A stretch of DNA of 64,000 nucleotides. Origin: Inonotus obliquus. Lineage: Eukaryota > Basidiomycota > Agaricomycetes > Hymenochaetales > Hymenochaetaceae. Position numbers and translations under genes: made by a program. Positions 34,263 to 46,062 of this stretch are shown in pieces. Position 1 is the stretch's first letter. Each line of letters opens with the position of its first letter. Location: assembly GCA_032164295.1 (NCBI GenBank), contig JAJHTX010000012.1:620001-684000 (forward strand), given 5' to 3'. The notes beneath the pieces were generated by a model. The model was not told the DNA's origin. It was given only the letters and a program-made list of their open reading frames with translations, and ran no database searches.

Positions 34263-37121
34263 TGTTGGAATTATAATTCTTACTGATTCTTCTTATTTAT
34301 TACAGTGCTTTGCATTAGTAATGACACACTCTGGATTTTGGGGAGAGAAGTAATATATTATATCATATGATATTCGGACTTTGAGAAGAAAAGAACTGCC
34401 CATCTGCCTGAGGTTTAAGAGGATGTTGTTATATGTTCTGATAACTTGAATTTATAAGGAGAAAGATTGACATGCCAATCAATGATGACATATGACAAAG
34501 GCTCATAAACTTGCCCTCCACTGCACAATTTTCTTCATGAAGTCTGAAGTATCACATGATATCATACATTACTTTTCTCCCAAAAATCCTGGGAGTGCCA
34601 TTACTAATGCAAACAGCTGTGATACATATGCACAATTGTACATCTTATAGTTATTTGTGTTTTATTTTGTTTCTCCTTTATTTCTATAATGTGATGACTT
34701 TTGGTCACATTTTGATATGTAATCTAGCTCTCAAAGTGGCCTGATACAGTAGATAGCACTTACTCTATCTTGTGCTCACAGGCAAGTAGTTACCTTTTAA
34801 TACATCTACATCTTATGCTTATTTACTGCATACAGTGTGTTTAGGTTGCTGCTGCTTACAGGTTATAAGTCTTGTACTCTGAGTTACACACACACACTGT
34901 TGCTTCTGGGTGGGAGTCAGTTCACACTAAGTTCTAGGCTTATTGGATTACTTCTGGCTACTGAAAATTACTTCTGAGCTTCTCTGATGCATTTTTTGGA
35001 CTATCTTAAAGCTCCCCAATACTCCCTGAGGCCTCTGTGATACTGAGAATCGATTTCTGGCCTCTCCAGATGTCTCTGCAGCTTCCCAAGCCCTATCAGC
35101 CTTAAATTCCCGAATCTAAGTATCTCTGCATCCAACCATCCGATCCCACTCAAACTTCACACACATATCCATTCTATAGCCATCTACTGCCATGCAAAAG
35201 CGCATCCCAATCAGCCTTGAGCTCGTTGAGTTACAGCCATTTTCGTGTTTTGTGCTGTTTAGCCTCTATTACAGCTGCGCGCATTTTTGCCTAACGCGGC
35301 CGAACCGCTGATCCGATCGACGTTCCACTTGGTACACTGATTCGCGTCACTGCACCCAACATGCATACCAACTCTCGCATTGTTCCGTCCATCCGTTCCG
35401 TCGCTACATCGATTTTCGTCGTTTGCCACTGTTCTTTGCAGTTAGAGTGCAGCCATTGCATATAATTGTTGTTGGATCAGGAAATCCTACAGACTCTGAA
35501 GCTTGCCTGGCTGGCCTTAGTTTGCTGGTGCCTAGAGCCTCTCTGAGTCAGCGGTGCCTGCCGGGACTTAGCAGTCCAACAGACCAGCACTGTCTTGCAG
35601 TGAACCTGTGTATACTTCACAATACAGGGTGCTCTGTAGCTACCACTGACTGTATCTGAATTAGTGCCTAATCCATCCCTACTTCAATTTTGCTCACATC
35701 TCACCTTCCACTTATCCGATCATGATCCTGCTTTGCACACTAGCTCTTGCACATGCCAATTACCTCCCTACCAAGCGCCATGTCCGACCCTGTAGGTGTT
35801 GACTCACAATCCGCATTTGCAAAGCTGGACACACCCAACTATGTAACTTGGAAGTTTGATATGCAGGCCATCCTGCAGACTGAGATGCTATGGCAGCTTG
35901 TGAGTGGTCAAGAGAAGCAACCTGATGAGGACGACAAGCCTGAACTAGCCACATGACAGATGAAGGCTAAGTGTGCAGCTGGTCTTATCTATCAGAACAG
36001 AGACCAGAGCATGCAGATCCTTGTTATGGAGAACATCTCAGACAGACCCTGTCAGAATGTGGAGTACACTCCAGAAGTTGTATGAGCAGGACAACCCCAC
36101 TGTACACTATCTGGCCTACCACTCTTTTCTGTCCATTTAGAAGAAAGAGAATGAGTCACCTAAGCAGCTCATCTCCAGAGTTAAAAGGGCATTGCATGAT
36201 ATCAGGAACACTTGCAAAGCAGACCTCACTTTAGAGAAGTTTGAGGAAGAGCTTGCATGTGCTGTTCTGTGTTGTTCTCTCTGCCTGAGGAGTTCTCTTC
36301 CTTCAGATCTGCTGTCCTTCTCAAGCCTGACTTTGGCTGGGAGGCACTCAAGTCATCCTTCATCCTTGAAGATGATAACAGGAGGAGCGATTCCAGTCAG
36401 ACTTGCAGGCAACCACATTATTTATTCAGTTAGTATGGGGACAGTTTGCTTCCGACCTTCATTAGGTGGAAAACCTGGACAGTTGCTTGAATTTTATTGC
36501 GTACTCCATGTTCCAGATCTCAGAAACAACCTCCTCTCAGTCTTGTACTTAACCAGAACCAAATCCTATATTGTCACCATTCTCCACAATCAGATCCTCT
36601 TCAAACAACACAACACACTCCTCTTCACTGCAACCATTGCTTTCAACAATGCTGCAACACTCAATGGGCATGTTGTACCAATGTGTACATACTCTGCATT
36701 CACAAGCACATGTCCACTTGACTTTACTCTGTGGCACAGGAGGTTTGCACACTTCAACCACAGTGATGTGAAGCTGTTGCATCAAGTCTACAACTGCTCC
36801 AGATCACATCTGTGAGCCATGCATTGTAGGCAAGCAGCACAGAGCCAATGTCTTCAGACTTGCATCTCACAGAGCAACTGCCCTACTTCAACTGGTCTAC
36901 TCTAACCTATAGGGTCTACTTCCTGTCCGGTCCAGAGCAGTTACAAGTACTGGATTACCTTCATTGATGACTCCAGTCATTTCTAGACTGTCCTTCCACT
37001 CAGGAAGAAGAGTGATGCATTAGCTGCATTCAAGCAATTCAAGGCATTTGCTGAGAATCAGCTTGGTGCAAAGATCAAAGCCACTAGAGATGACAAGGGA
37101 GGAGAGTATATGTCCACAGAG
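34263..37121 (+). mobile_element. truncated Ty1/copia copy (LTR, gag, integrase start), left arm
   Basis: Inverted duplicate of the 5' half of the element at 37122-42733. The LTR begins TGTTGGAATT (34263) and runs to about 35700; its exact end is not clear. A gag-like frame starts at 35747 (MHMPITSLPSAMSDPVGVDS..LDTPNYVTWKFDMQ) and is broken by TGA after 69 codons. 36192-36815 carries the C-terminal gag/protease remnant and the GAG-pre-integrase segment (LWHRRFAHFNHSDVKLLHQV). Integrase sequence (YWITFIDDSSHF, RDDKGGEY) stops near 37105-37121, where it is fused to LTR sequence. Not functional. Confidence 0.85.
34302..34620. mobile_element. 319-bp MITE inside the copia LTR (left arm)
   Basis: The left end is ACAGTGCTTTGCATTAGTAA and the right end, reverse complemented, ACAGCTGTTTGCATTAGTAA. 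Imperfect pairing continues for ~75 bp (GGATTTTGGGGAGAGAAGTA against GGATTTTTGGGAGAAAAGTA). The 3' LTR remnant near 37320-37345 lacks the insert: its minus strand reads TTATTTATTGACACATATG, where this LTR has TTATTTAT, the insert, then TGATACATATG. The TIR type suggests Tc1/mariner. A mirrored copy is at 42376-42694. Confidence 0.8.
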
Positions 37122-37360
37122 TGGTGTGAGCAGCAGCAACCTAGACACACTTATGCAGTGGATGAGCACAAGATGTAGGGAGTGCCATCCACTGCATCAG
37201 GCCGCTTTGAGGGCTAGATTACATAATCAGAATGTGACCAAAAGTCGTCACACTACAGAAATAAAGGAGAAACAAAATAAAACACAAAGAATCATAAGAT
37301 GCACAAGTGTGCATATGTGTCAATAAATAAGGAGAATATGTTAGGATCGCAATTCCAACA

Positions 37361-37369
37361 CTCCCCTCT
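37361..37369 (-). other. polypurine tract of the copia element
   Basis: The minus strand reads AGAGGGGAG immediately before TGTTGGAATT, the start of the 3' LTR. This is the standard primer site for plus-strand DNA synthesis and fixes the LTR boundary at 37360. Confidence 0.75.
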
Positions 37370-37388
37370 GATCTGACACATCTCTCAA

Positions 37389-39335
37389 CTATGAAAGTCC
37401 AAGAAGTCCAACCATCTGCTGCATCTTAACACATCCCAAGGCCTTGGTGAGAATGTCTGCAGGCATATTCTTAGTAGGTATATAGTTCACTTTGACATGA
37501 CCAGCCTCAACACCATCTCTAAGCCAGTAGAACCTCAGGTCCAGATGCTTCATCCTCCCATGGTGCTCTGGATTCTGGGCAGCAGACAGGGCAGACTGGT
37601 TATCTATCTTCAAGGAGGAGAGTGCATCAAAGCTATACCCAAGCTCTGTGAACAGATTCCTTAGCCACATGATCTCCTGACCTGCACCGACTGCAGCAAT
37701 GTACTCTGCTTCAGTGGTGGACAGAGTTACAAAAGGCTGTAACTTGCTAGCCCAGCTGATTGCACCAGTTCCCATCTTGATCACCATCCCATTAGTGGAT
37801 CTCTTGTTGTCCTGATTGCCACCATGGTCTGCATCACAGTAGGTAGTGAACATCTCATAGGAGGAGGGATCTGGAGCATAGTTGAGCTTATAGTCCTTTG
37901 TCCCTTGTAGATATCTGCACAGGTGCATTGCAGCCTTCCAGTGTGCAACACCAGGATTGGAGGAGAATCTTGCCAGAACCCCTATAGTATAAGCAATGTC
38001 TGGCCTAGTGGCCACAGCCAGATATGTGAGTGCACCAACCAGCTGCTTGTATGGCATAGTCTGCATGTAGGCTGTCTCCTGCTCTGACTAAGGAGCATTG
38101 CCTTGCTGAGCTTATGATGCTTATCAATGAGGGTCTTCACAGGACTGCAGTCAGATATCCCAAATCTCTCAAGCACATCCACAATGTACTGACTCTGTGA
38201 GAGGGATAAGGAATGCTTGCTTCTGTCTCTCTCAATGTGCACACCAAGCAAGAAGGATGTAGGACCCAGTCTGCCAGCTTGAGAACAAAGCCAGGACTAA
38301 AGTAATCTTCAAATCCCTCAGGCTGCTGCATGTACACATCATGCTCCATGTCACTATTGAGAAAGGCAGTGGAGATGTCCACACTGTAGAGCTCCAGGTC
38401 CTCAAGTGCAGCAAGTACAAGGATGACTCTCAATGCTGCCCACTTGGCTGTAGGAGCAAATACCTGAGAGAACTCCAATCCAGAATGCTGAGAGTAGCCC
38501 TTTGCAACCAGTCTGGCCTTGTATCTGTCTACTGAGCCATCTGCCTTTCTCTTCAGCTTGAATGCCTATCTGCAGTCAATTGGCTTTCTGCTAGTAGGAA
38601 GTCTCACAGGCTGAAATGTGCCATTTTCAATGAGGCTGACAAGCTCCTGTATTGCAGCTTCTTTCCAGAGATGTGCATCAGGTCTGCCTTTGATGTCCTT
38701 CCACTGGTATGGCTCAGATCCATACTGCTGTGCAGAGGACACTTGCTCAAACTTATTGGTGGATTGGAAGACATAGTCAAAGGCATCCTCAAATGGAATG
38801 TACACATCCTCCAGGCCTGCATTGGCTCCAAAGTCCATTAGGGCAGAGAACATGAGTGCTTCAGCTTGCAGCTCCTCCTCAGATATCACATCCAGTTCAT
38901 CAGAAGAATCATTGTCCATGTTCACATCTTCATCTGGCTGATGCACCACCTCAGGCTCTGGCTCTGGAGTTGGCACTGGCTGTGTAACTAGCACAGATGG
39001 TCTAGGCAGTCTCCTCCCAGGATAGTGCATGAGAGGATTGGTGTACCTATCTCAACCACCAGTGAATGGTCTTGGTTTGGGTCTCCAGTTAGGGCCAGGC
39101 CAAGGTTTGGACTGAGGAGCAGTTCTGGCTCTCTTCTCAGGTGATGGTGAATTGGACTGTGAATGACTTTGTGTAGAACTTGAAGATGCAGGTGCATTTT
39201 GAGGCTGTTGAGTGTGCTGAGAAGGCTGTGGTCTAGTGGGTGGTGGAGGTGATTGTGCAGCAGATGTGCAGGAGATGGAGGTACAGGTGCAGGTGGATCA
39301 GGTGCAGTTGGCAAAAGAGATGGCAGGAGATCCAA
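37389..39335 (-). pseudogene. copia RT (core deleted), RNase H and Ser/Pro-rich linker
   Basis: 39335-38566 is a Pro/His/Ser-rich linker, then EPYQWKDIKGRPDAHLWKEA, the usual start of copia RT. 38560-38260 gives KADGSVDRYKARLVAKGYSQ, LEFSQVFAPTAKW, LYSVDISTAFLNSDMEHDVY, MQQPEGFEDYFSPGFVLKL. Near 38240-38270 the sequence jumps to GVHIERDRSKHSLSLSQSQY, so the segment that should hold the palm motif (YVDD) is missing. 38066-37389 is an intact RNase H: RPDIAYTIGVLARFSSNP, YCDADHGGNQDNKRSTNG, LSTTEAEYIAAV, LKIDNQSALSAAQNP, KHLDLRFYWLRD, PADILTKAL. Several frameshifts and stops lie between. Confidence 0.85.
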
Positions 39336-39339
39336 CTCA

Positions 39340-40150
39340 TCATCTACTTCCCCCTGCTCTGGCAGGTCTTTGCCTCAGAAGTGGGTTGCACTTTGAGTCA
39401 ACAGGGGTTCTGGATGTTACAGAAAACACACTCCCATCAAACTGAGCAGAGTCACTGATGATCTCCTTCCTGGTGAGTGGATTCGAGAATAGCCAGCTCT
39501 TGTAGTTAGAAGGATAACCAAGAAAGACACACTTCTGAGTGTGAGAGTGCAATGGCCTTCTCTGGTCCTTCTTCACATGCACATAGGAGGTGCACACAAA
39601 CACTCTCGAATGAGACACATCTGGTTTGGACTTGTACCAGGCCTCATAAGAGGTCTTGCCATCTACAGCTGAGGTGGGAGAGCGGTTGTGCACATGCACA
39701 AATGCTGCCACTGCATCCCACCAGAAGCTGGGAGGCAGACATGCCTCATTGAGCATTGTGGTGATTCCCTCTGCAAGTGTCCTGTTGGCCCTCTCTGCAA
39801 CTCCATTTTGGTGAGGCTCATCTCTGATGGTGTGCTGTCTGTGAATGCCTGCTCTCTGGCAGAACTGCTCCTCACTCTGTGGATATGTACTCTCCTCCCT
39901 TGTCATCTCTAGTGGCTTTGATCTTTGCACCAAGCTGATTCTCAGCAAATGCCTTGAATTGCTTGAATGCAGCTAATGCATCACTCTTCTTCCTGAGTGG
40001 AAGGACAGTCTAGAAATGACTGGAGTCATCAATGAAGGTAATCCAGTACTTGTAACTGCTCTGGACCGGACAGGAAGTAGACCCTATAGGTTAGAGTAGA
40101 CCAGTTGAAGTAGGGCAGTTGCTCTGTGAGATGCAAGTCTGAAGACATTG
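39340..40150 (-). pseudogene. copia integrase
   Basis: The minus strand reads YWITFIDDSSHF (first catalytic Asp region), a stop, VLPLRKKSDALAAFKQFKAF, then 39948-39340: LGA-like start, TRDDKGGEY (second Asp region), HTIRDEPHQNGVAERANRTL (catalytic Glu in GVAER), MLNEACLPPSFWWDAVAAFV, NRSPTSAVDGKTSYEAWY, KCVFLGYPSNYKSW and a C-terminal part. One frame shift and at least one stop. Together with the RNase H it is among the better kept domains. Confidence 0.82.
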
Positions 40151-40180
40151 GCTCTGTGCTGCTTGCCTACAATGCATGGC

Positions 40181-41249
40181 TCACAGATGTGATCTGGAGC
40201 AGTTGTAGACTTGATGCAACAGCTTCACATCACTGTGGTTGAAGTGTGCAAACCTCCTGTGCCACAGAGTAAAGTCAAGTGGACATGTGCTTGTGAATGC
40301 AGAGTATGTACACATTGGTACAACATGCCCATTGAGTGTTGCAGCATTGTTGAAAGCAATGGTTGCAGTGAAGAGGAGTGTGTTGTGTTGTTTGAAGAGG
40401 ATCTGATTGTGGAGAATGGTGACAATATAGGATTTGGTTCTGGTTAAGTACAAGACTGAGAGGAGGTTGTTTCTGAGATCTGGAACATGGAGTACGCAAT
40501 AAAATTCAAGCAACTGTCCAGGTTTTCCACCTAATGAAGGTCGGAAGCAAACTGTCCCCATACTAACTGAATAAATAATGTGGTTGCCTGCAAGTCTGAC
40601 TGGAATCGCTCCTCCTGTTATCATCTTCAAGGATGAAGGATGACTTGAGTGCCTCCCAGCCAAAGTCAGGCTTGAGAAGGACAGCAGATCTGAAGGAAGA
40701 GAACTCCTCAGGCAGAGAGAACAACACAGAACAGCACATGCAAGCTCTTCCTCAAACTTCTCTAAAGTGAGGTCTGCTTTGCAAGTGTTCCTGATATCAT
40801 GCAATGCCCTTTTAACTCTGGAGATGAGCTGCTTAGGTGACTCATTCTCTTTCTTCTAAATGGACAGAAAAGAGTGGTAGGCCAGATAGTGTACAGTGGG
40901 GTTGTCCTGCTCATACAACTTCTGGAGTGTACTCCACATTCTGACAGGGTCTGTCTGAGATGTTCTCCATAACAAGGATCTGCATGCTCTGGTCTCTGTT
41001 CTGATAGATAAGACCAGCTGCACACTTAGCCTTCATCTGTCATGTGGCTAGTTCAGGCTTGTCGTCCTCATCAGGTTGCTTCTCTTGACCACTCACAAGC
41101 TGCCATAGCATCTCAGTCTGCAGGATGGCCTGCATATCAAACTTCCAAGTTACATAGTTGGGTGTGTCCAGCTTTGCAAATGCGGATTGTGAGTCAACAC
41201 CTACAGGGTCGGACATGGCGCTTGGTAGGGAGGTAATTGGCATGTGCAA
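40181..41249 (-). pseudogene. copia gag and GAG-pre-integrase region
   Basis: Gag starts at 41249 (MHMPITSLPSAMSDPVGVDS) with the UBN2-type sequence LDTPNYVTWKFDMQAILQTE, and is broken by a TGA at 41040. Further gag follows out of frame (LIYQNRDQSMQILVMENISD; CCSLCLRSSLPSDLLS..). From 40804 the frame passes to LRNNLLSVLYLTRTKSYIVT and LWHRRFAHFNHSDVKLLHQV, the GAG-pre-integrase domain. No zinc knuckle and no intact protease motif can be seen between, so an internal deletion there is likely. Identical to the left arm at 35747-36815. Confidence 0.78.
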
Positions 41250-42375
41250 GAGCTAGTGTGCAAAGCAGGATCATGATCGGATAAGTGGAAGGTGAGATGT
41301 GAGCAAAATTGAAGTAGGGATGGATTAGGCACTAATTCAGATACAGTCAGTGGTAGCTACAGAGCACCCTGTATTGTGAAGTATACACAGGTTCACTGCA
41401 AGACAGTGCTGGTCTGTTGGACTGCTAAGTCCCGGCAGGCACCGCTGACTCAGAGAGGCTCTAGGCACCAGCAAACTAAGGCCAGCCAGGCAAGCTTCAG
41501 AGTCTGTAGGATTTCCTGATCCAACAACAATTATATGCAATGGCTGCACTCTAACTGCAAAGAACAGTGGCAAACGACGAAAATCGATGTAGCGACGGAA
41601 CGGATGGACGGAACAATGCGAGAGTTGGTATGCATGTTGGGTGCAGTGACGCGAATCAGTGTACCAAGTGGAACGTCGATCGGATCAGCGGTTCGGCCGC
41701 GTTAGGCAAAAATGCGCGCAGCTGTAATAGAGGCTAAACAGCACAAAACACGAAAATGGCTGTAACTCAACGAGCTCAAGGCTGATTGGGATGCGCTTTT
41801 GCATGGCAGTAGATGGCTATAGAATGGATATGTGTGTGAAGTTTGAGTGGGATCGGATGGTTGGATGCAGAGATACTTAGATTCGGGAATTTAAGGCTGA
41901 TAGGGCTTGGGAAGCTGCAGAGACATCTGGAGAGGCCAGAAATCGATTCTCAGTATCACAGAGGCCTCAGGGAGTATTGGGGAGCTTTAAGATAGTCCAA
42001 AAAATGCATCAGAGAAGCTCAGAAGTAATTTTCAGTAGCCAGAAGTAATCCAATAAGCCTAGAACTTAGTGTGAACTGACTCCCACCCAGAAGCAACAGT
42101 GTGTGTGTGTAACTCAGAGTACAAGACTTATAACCTGTAAGCAGCAGCAACCTAAACACACTGTATGCAGTAAATAAGCATAAGATGTAGATGTATTAAA
42201 AGGTAACTACTTGCCTGTGAGCACAAGATAGAGTAAGTGCTATCTACTGTATCAGGCCACTTTGAGAGCTAGATTACATATCAAAATGTGACCAAAAGTC
42301 ATCACATTATAGAAATAAAGGAGAAACAAAATAAAACACAAATAACTATAAGATGTACAATTGTGCATATGTATC

Positions 42376-42694
42376 ACAGCTGTTTGCATTAGTAATGGCA
42401 CTCCCAGGATTTTTGGGAGAAAAGTAATGTATGATATCATGTGATACTTCAGACTTCATGAAGAAAATTGTGCAGTGGAGGGCAAGTTTATGAGCCTTTG
42501 TCATATGTCATCATTGATTGGCATGTCAATCTTTCTCCTTATAAATTCAAGTTATCAGAACATATAACAACATCCTCTTAAACCTCAGGCAGATGGGCAG
42601 TTCTTTTCTTCTCAAAGTCCGAATATCATATGATATAATATATTACTTCTCTCCCCAAAATCCAGAGTGTGTCATTACTAATGCAAAGCACTGT
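42376..42694. mobile_element. 319-bp MITE inside the copia 5' LTR (right arm)
   Basis: Exact inverted counterpart of the MITE at 34302-34620. Since it is in the LTR of the element proper, and in both arms at mirror positions, it was present before the arms were copied. Confidence 0.8.
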
Positions 42695-45600
42695 AATAAA
42701 TAAGAAGAATCAGTAAGAATTATAATTCCAACAACTAGAACTAAAGTACTCTTTAAACCTCTCAGACTACTACATATATACATCATGCTTCATGTCACTA
42801 TTGAGAAAAATAGTAGAGATGTCCACACTATAGAGTGCTGCTCACTTGGCTGTAGAGGCAAACACTTGAGAGAACTCCAATCTAGAATGCTGAGAGTAGC
42901 TCTTTACAACCAGTCTGGTCTTATATCTATTCACTAAGTCATCTGTCTTTCTCTTCAGCTTAAACACCTATACACTAAATATATTTATGTACCAAGTTGT
43001 CTATTCTTTACACATATACCCACATATCAATATATAGTAGTAATAGTAACCATGTTATTTTCTTGGCTTGGTATTAATATAATCTACTGTTTTTCTTATA
43101 AGCGGAACATAAATAAGCCATTTTACAGAACTGAGGTGCCAAATCTTACACTGTATTCTCATCTGCCTATAATAAACTGAGGATGTAGAACATCTCTAGC
43201 CATTGAAATAATATCTTACCATTTACTATAGATTTAATTATTGTCACAAAGCCTGTCTTGTTTAGAGAATGCACTAAATATTACTCAAGGCTGAACTGTT
43301 CCAGTGCATGCAATGTGTCATAGTCTTTCTTCTTCTCTTTTAGGTTTACATTTTATTGTGTGTTTGATACTTGGGATATTATAGAATTAGCTTGTTGCTG
43401 TTGAATTCTAAACTTGCAATGCATAATTGTCTAGTTCAGGGTTTTTAAATGTAACACAACAACAACAAAACTGGGTTGAGTTGTTTATACTCTCTCTCTT
43501 CTTCTTTCTGTTTCTCATTGACACAGAACAAAAGTACTAGCGGTTGTATTTTATCATAGACCTGTGCTAGAAAAGGATGTTGAAGTCTCTGCAAAGAGTT
43601 CTAGACACATAAAGTGGAGATAGTGATTGACAAGAAGAGAAAAAGGTAGGATGATCATAGTACATAAAACAGGTATCTGAGTTAGATTGTATGTATGTGC
43701 ATTATCTATAGTATCCAGCCCACTCTATTGCAAAAGAGTATTCAACTTACTATTTGTAGTTCTGAGACCTGAACTAATAAAAGTTTATCTAAAAGTCACT
43801 GAATATTATGTTTGACTTCTGGTTGGTTAAGTTAAAATCTATAGATCTGTACTAACCTATATAATAGAGTAATGCAACTATTTTACCAATACAACTATAT
43901 ATTTCACCTCAATTACTATGTTATATGAAAGCACTTATTGAAACATTAATTTTACAAAAGGAAGCAGATTTTTTGATGGTGAATAGGATAAGTTATGGTA
44001 GTTGCAATACTGGGAGGAGAAAATTCCATAGACTGACATAATGGTCAACTATCTTGTTCTATCATAAAGAATACAATATTGAGCTACAAAAAGCTGGATA
44101 TGGTTGGTATGCATTGCTGGCCTGAATTTATGCACTTGAATCAGATCTTTATATGGAGTATTTTACAAACTACAATTCTTGCACTGTCTGAGGGAGAAGG
44201 TAAGGCATCGACTTAATAAGGTTATCTTTTTTGTTCTGGTATGTAAACACCATATCTCTTGTATATTTTTACACTGTTAGAATCATACTTTCGAGTACTT
44301 CTTTTATGTGATTGTATTATATTTGTACTATAAGGCATTACTATAGTATAACCTTACTGTCTCAGCACTAAGAGCCAAGCAGGTTCATGTAGGGAGAGAG
44401 GACGAGGTTACAAGAGCATAACTTACATAACCCCATTCCAGAGAGTAAGAGGTTTCCTAAGAGAATGGAGGAGGAGCATTGTCAAAGAGTACAGAAGGGA
44501 GAAGAGGAGTCAGTTTAGTCATCAAGGAAAAAGACAGGAGAATAGCAGCAGTCAAACTACTACTACTAACCTAAAGGACTTTGAAGATTAGAAAGGAACA
44601 GTATCCTTATAATACGTTGGAGGGATAATGACAATGGCTTTGAGACTCTCACACTCATAGCACATATATTCTAGAAGTACAAGGTCTAGAGGTATAACCT
44701 CTAAACTAAGGAGATATGTTCAATGTGCGAGATTGTAGCTGATACTAAAGGTACCAGTTAAGGGGTGTATGATATAGAAAAATAGAGAGGGCCAAATGAG
44801 GCAGTACTTATCCAGTACACTTACAGTATTTGTTGTCTGTGAAGAGAGGATGTAGAGAAAGTTAAAGAAACAATAGAAAAGGACACTGGACTAGCTAGGC
44901 ATTAGGGAGAATGTATTCTTGTCTGGAATTAAGAGGGTTAGTACTATAGGAAAATCATCGGTACTGGCCAGTACTGAGAGGGTTAGTAAGTACCAGGTAA
45001 TACTAGATAACTCAAAAAAGAAGAAGCTGGTAGTACACAATTTCAGTGCTAGAGGAGAGATAAAAGGGACTAGATAAAGTCTAAACTAGAGAAATAAACA
45101 ACTGAAGCTCTTACATGAGAGGCTAACTTCTAAAGTCTATCTGAGTTGGAATAGAGAGGAGAAGAGAGGCGAGCAATTCTAAGTTCTCACACTAGAGGCA
45201 GACTCCAAGAATTCTAAGCTGAGATTCTCTAAACTGGAGAGCTACAATGTACATGAGAAAATATTTATACTATAGTACCGTAGTCAGCTCCAAGATCCAA
45301 AAGAGAATTTTAAAAAGGAAGATCAAAACACAGAAAAGTCCACAGAAAAATGTAGCAAGGAAATTAAATATAGTAGTGTCATTAGAAGGACAACAAGAAA
45401 GAGTTAGGTAGGACAAGACACTAATGAAAATGTAGTATATAGTACCACTAGATGAAAAGTTCTCAGGACAAGAGATCTATACCCCCATCAATCTATACTA
45501 ATGTATTTCAGGTGATATCAGACCTGAAAACCTTAATAGATACTGACTCTGAGCTTTTTCAAAGAACTGACATGCATAGTCTAACTATCAAAAATGAATA

Positions 45601-46062
45601 TCAGAGAGAAAGATGTCTGATCTGTGTCATGAGAGCATGTTGAATTGTCAAAACATCTCAGTACTCTTGGTACTAGGTTTCTTGGCACTCAGTACTGGTA
45701 CTCTCAGCATTTGGTACCTTGAGAAATAGAACAGACAGTTTCTCTAGATGTACTGATAGCTATCAAAAGGTGTAGATGAGACTGTACTATAGTGTAGAGT
45801 AAGCATAGAATGAGATACTAGGCTTAATATCAAGCTCAGCTGCATATAGCTCTCTTCAATACTATCGAAGGAAGACAATGTACAAAGTAAGGTACACTCT
45901 TAGTGACCTTATTTAATATCTCTGTACAGCTCAGATATGTCTACTATACAACTACTTTTTAGTCTATTCTACAAAGAGGACATCAAGGAGACACGCTAAT
46001 GTCTATGTGTTATACAATTGTTTATCACACAGTACAACTCTACAACCTCAGGTGAGAAACTA

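Larger units (their letters stand above)
30912..37121 (+). repeat. left arm of a ~15.15 kb inverted repeat
   Basis: Inverted copy of about 39875-46062. For any matched pair the coordinates sum to 76996 from about 31335 to 37105, so there is no indel over ~5.77 kb. Segments I compared directly (around 31561, 33481, 35281, 36192) were identical. In the outermost ~0.4 kb the sum is 76974, because the left arm has 22 extra bases (a second TGCCAAGAAACTCAGTACTG unit near 31310-31335), and a few substitutions appear. The arm ends on the inside near 37105-37125, within copia integrase sequence. It contains a GGTA-type repeat relic, a copia RT relic, a copia LTR with a MITE in it, and copia gag to integrase. 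Confidence 0.93.
37122..42733 (-). mobile_element. Ty1/copia retrotransposon, internally deleted
   Basis: 5' LTR from 42733 (TGTTGGAATTATAATTC on the minus strand) to about 41300; 3' LTR from 37360 (TGTTGGAATTGCGATCC) down to about 37122, where it is truncated. Directly inside the 3' LTR is a polypurine tract, AGAGGGGAG (minus strand, 37369-37361). Coding order on the minus strand is gag, GAG-pre-integrase, integrase, RT, RNase H, the Ty1/copia order. The shared part of the two LTRs differs at roughly one base in ten, plus a ~40-bp indel, so the element is not young. Stops in gag and a missing RT core leave it unable to move by itself. Confidence 0.88.
39875..46062 (-). repeat. right arm of the ~15.15 kb inverted repeat
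   Basis: Mirror of 30912-37121 (see that entry). Contains in mirrored order: copia integrase start, gag, 5' LTR with MITE (42376-42694), copia RT relic (42734-43006), dispersed repeats (43456-43709 and 44036-44331), and the GGTA-type relic (44724-45859). The outer end, GTTTCTCACCTGAGG reversed at 46048-46062, abuts unrelated AT-rich sequence, unlike the left arm, which abuts the solo LTR. Confidence 0.93.

Noticed and set aside
36497..36785. Extra ORFs on both strands in the copia gag/pre-integrase region
   Set aside because: Alternative frames of the GAG-pre-integrase segment; only the frame with LWHRRFAHFNHSDVKLL has homology.
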